Assembly: GCF_014635665.1 (NCBI RefSeq)
Contig: NZ_BMDG01000001.1
Coordinates: forward strand, 186,001-250,000
DNA length: 64,000 nucleotides
Source: Isoptericola cucumis
GTDB taxonomy: Bacteria > Actinomycetota > Actinomycetes > Actinomycetales > Cellulomonadaceae
Direction of reading: 5' to 3'
Made by a program: the position numbers and the translations under genes. Shown piece after piece: positions 62,165-64,000 of the stretch (positions are counted from its first letter, which is position 1; every line of letters begins with the position of its first letter). The notes below the pieces were generated by a model, which did no database searches, was not told where the DNA came from, and worked only from the letters and a program-made list of their open reading frames with translations.

Positions 62165-63135
62165 ACCTGGCCGCCCGGCGGCGCGTGCTGTTCCTGGGCG
62201 GCAAGGGCGGGGTCGGCAAGACGTCGTTGGCGTCGGCGACCGCCCTCGCCCAGGCGCGCGCCGGCCGGCGCGTGCTGGTGGTCTCGACCGACCCCGCGCA
62301 CAACCTCGGTCACCTGTGGCAGCGGACGGTCGGCGACGACGTCGTGCGCCTGGCCGGGCCGTTCGACGGCGCGGGGGGTGCGCAGGGCGGCGTGGTGGAC
62401 GGGGTCGAGATCGACCCGGCGCGCACCGCGGCCGCGCACCTGGCGGCGGTGCGCCGCACCCTGCACCGCCTCACCCCGGAGCACCTGTCGCGGGAGGTGG
62501 ACCGCCACCTCGACCTCGCCCGCGACGCGCCGGGCACGCACGAGGCGGCGGTGCTGGAGCGCATCGCGACGGCCGTCGAGGACGGCCTCGCCGACCACGA
62601 CCTCGTCGTCTTCGACACCGCCCCGTCGGGGCACACCGCCCGGCTGCTCGCGCTGCCGGAGACCATGGGCGCCTGGACGGACGGGCTGCTGCGCCGCCGC
62701 GAGCGGTCGGAACGGCTGGGGGCGGCGGCCCGGGTGCTCGGCGGCCAGGGCGAGGCGGAGGCCCGCCGCGACAGCGAGATCCGGCACGTCCTGACCGAGC
62801 GCCGCGACCGGTTCGCACGCCTGCGGGAGGTGATCACGGACCCCGACCGCACGGCGTTCGTCGCCGTCCTCGCGGCCGAGCGGCTGCCCGTGCTGGAGAC
62901 GATCGGGCTGTGCCGGCAGCTCGAGGAGCTCGGCGTGCCCGTCGGCGGGCTCGTCGTCAACAAGCGCTCCCCGGCGGACGCCGGCGACCTGCTCGCCGCC
63001 CGCCGGGCCCAGGAGTCCGCGCACCTGCGCACCCTGCGCGACGCCCTCGGCCACCTGCCCGCCGACGAGGTCCCGCTGCTGGCCGACGACGTCGTGGGCG
63101 CGGCCGCCCTGGAGCGCGTCGCCGCCCATCTGTGA
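62155..63135 (+). CDS. ArsA-related P-loop ATPase
   Basis: 326 residues. The P-loop [12 protein letters not shown] (about 15-26) is of the deviant Walker type; [13 protein letters not shown] is switch I and [19 protein letters not shown] is switch II, both as in ArsA/Get3. Only one ATPase half is present, so it would work as a dimer. No arsenate genes adjoin. The GTG start at 62155 is within the end of the CC-star gene; other starts would cut the P-loop. It may act on the CC tail or on CstA assembly; unproven. Confidence 0.9.
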   Translation: MLLDLAARRRVLFLGGKGGVGKTSLASATALAQARAGRRVLVVSTDPAHNLGHLWQRTVGDDVVRLAGPFDGAGGAQGGVVDGVEIDPARTAAAHLAAVRRTLHRLTPEHLSREVDRHLDLARDAPGTHEAAVLERIATAVEDGLADHDLVVFDTAPSGHTARLLALPETMGAWTDGLLRRRERSERLGAAARVLGGQGEAEARRDSEIRHVLTERRDRFARLREVITDPDRTAFVAVLAAERLPVLETIGLCRQLEELGVPVGGLVVNKRSPADAGDLLAARRAQESAHLRTLRDALGHLPADEVPLLADDVVGAAALERVAAHL

Positions 63136-63254
63136 GCGGCGGGACCTGTGAACGGCTGGTCCCGGGAGCGGCGGGCCCGGAAGATCGTGATCCGCCCCAA
63201 CGGTGCGGGCGTCCCGTGCGTCGTGAAGGGTAGGACGGCGCACAGGAGGCACTG

Positions 63255-63827
63255 ATGGCCATGTGGGAGGACGAGCTCGCCGAGCTCGCGCGGGGGCGGG
63301 GACGCGCCCTGGTCGGGTACGCCTACGTGCTGTGCGGCGACCAGCGGCAGGCGGAGGACCTGGTGCAGGACGCGCTGGTCAAGGTGTTCTCGCGGCTGCG
63401 CCGCGGCCCGCGGACCGCGCCCGGCGTGCACCCGCTGGAGGGCGGAACGAGCGAGGCGTACGTGCGCCGCGCGATCCTCACCCTCTACCTCGACGAGTAC
63501 CGGCGACGACGGCGGTGGAACGAGCGGCGGCACCTCGTGGCCGTCGACGACCAGGTCCTGGGAGCGGCGTCGGGCGCGACGGCGCGGGCCGACGTCGCCG
63601 CGGCGCTGGGGCGGCTCGCCCCGCGGGAGCGGGCGTGCGTCGTCCTGCGGTACTTCGAGGACCTCACGGTGCCGCAGGTGGCCGAAGCGCTCGGCCTCGC
63701 GCAGGGCACCGTCAAGCGCTACCTGGCGGACGCGACGGCGAGCCTGCGCGACGTGCTCCGCGTGCCCGACGAGCGGGACGGCCGCACCGCCGGCCATGTG
63801 ACCACGGACCGGAGGGCCGCACGATGA
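63255..63827 (+). CDS. ECF-type RNA polymerase sigma factor
   Basis: 190 residues. Region 2 (VGYAYVLCGDQRQAEDLVQDALVKVF) and region 4 (LAPRERACVVLRYFEDLTVPQVAEALG, QGTVKRYLADA) are clear. Between them lies a somewhat long linker with RRRRRWNERRH. AGGAGG precedes the ATG. The next gene overlaps (ATGA) and encodes a probable anti-sigma factor, so the pair is translationally coupled. The regulon is unknown. Confidence 0.93.
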   Translation: MAMWEDELAELARGRGRALVGYAYVLCGDQRQAEDLVQDALVKVFSRLRRGPRTAPGVHPLEGGTSEAYVRRAILTLYLDEYRRRRRWNERRHLVAVDDQVLGAASGATARADVAAALGRLAPRERACVVLRYFEDLTVPQVAEALGLAQGTVKRYLADATASLRDVLRVPDERDGRTAGHVTTDRRAAR

Positions 63828-64000
63828 CCGGCAACCACGCCCGCGACGACTGGGCGGACGCCCGCACCGACGAGGCGCTCCGCCGCGAGCTCGACGCGCT
63901 GGCAGGCCTCGGCGCCGCCTCGTCGGCCCTGGGCGACGCGCCCGACGGTGCGCTCGGAGCGGTCCGGGGCCGGGTGCGCCGGCGCCGCGCGGCCAAGCAG
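63824..64000 (+). CDS. Probable anti-sigma factor, cut by window edge
   Basis: Only 59 residues are visible (start MTGNHARDDWADARTDEALR). The start overlaps the sigma-factor stop. The visible part is soluble, helical and ends with a basic stretch (RGRVRRRRAAKQ), as expected ahead of a membrane helix in anti-sigma proteins. No conserved zinc-binding HxxxCxxC motif is in this part. Assignment rests on position and length to the edge. Confidence 0.6.
   Translation, partial: MTGNHARDDWADARTDEALRRELDALAGLGAASSALGDAPDGALGAVRGRVRRRRAAKQ

Noticed and set aside
62155-63135. Arsenite efflux ATPase ArsA
   Set aside because: Only one ATPase half, no arsB/arsC/arsR nearby, and a conserved-looking link to cstA and the CC-star gene instead.
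63255-64000. PrsW (30893) and the ECF/anti-sigma pair as one signalling pathway
   Set aside because: They are more than 30 kb apart with no shared site seen; PrsW substrates are not predictable from sequence.

Overview
The window is chromosomal DNA of a very GC-rich Gram-positive actinobacterium, most like the Micrococcales/Cellulomonadaceae group. This is inferred from codon use, a ClpC with actinobacterial layout, a DNA topoisomerase I with a lysine-rich tail, DinB proteins of the mycothiol-transferase type, a cory-CC-star protein beside an ArsA-like ATPase, frequent GTG starts and ATGA-coupled genes. I see no prophage, insertion sequence or CRISPR array. One gene beside a tRNA has a foreign look.

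Layout. 1-4.9 kb: a glycan locus with a family-2 glycosidase (cut by the left edge), an MFS transporter and, divergently, a secreted sialidase; a palindrome lies in the shared promoter. 5-7.5 kb: clpC. 7.8-9.5 kb: an unknown protein and a tandem universal stress protein. 9.5-14.8 kb: a leftward group with a small membrane protein, an ABC1/UbiB kinase, cystathionine beta-synthase and a cystathionine gamma-synthase/lyase (cysteine and methionine interconversion). 14.9-17.2 kb: a GH43 enzyme translationally coupled to a LacY-type symporter. 17.4-22.8 kb: a pentapeptide-repeat protein, an alpha/beta hydrolase, a 34-bp perfect inverted repeat, peptide deformylase, the crosslinking uracil-DNA glycosylase UdgX, an ABC/FtsX exporter pair and a DUF3467 protein. 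22.9-29 kb: aldehyde dehydrogenase, PucR-type regulator, zinc alcohol dehydrogenase and a permease, probably one catabolic locus.

29-31 kb holds a CxxC membrane protein of odd composition and tRNA-Thr(CGT). 31-43 kb carries a PrsW protease, a lipoprotein tripeptidyl-aminopeptidase-like hydrolase, a repeat-bearing lipoprotein, a lone HypX (CO-forming enzyme for NiFe hydrogenase), holB, tmk, an FMN-binding protein, a Gfo/Idh oxidoreductase, a MarR regulator with operator, and topA. 43-53 kb: PAP2 phosphatase, TrkH/KtrB potassium channel, secreted S1 protease, three paralogous two-cysteine exported proteins, a hydrolase, a methyltransferase, a DinB protein and a membrane protein. 53-57.5 kb: ArsR regulator with AHSA1 partner, a large secreted M14 carboxypeptidase and a second DinB protein. 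57.6-64 kb: proton-pumping pyrophosphatase, then CstA - cory-CC-star - ArsA-like ATPase, then an ECF sigma factor with its probable anti-sigma factor (cut by the right edge).

Most convergent gene pairs are separated by long, nearly perfect hairpins. The most interesting items are the CstA/CC-star/ArsA module, the orphan HypX, UdgX, the 34-bp inverted repeat, the three-paralogue exported family, and operators that overlap start codons.
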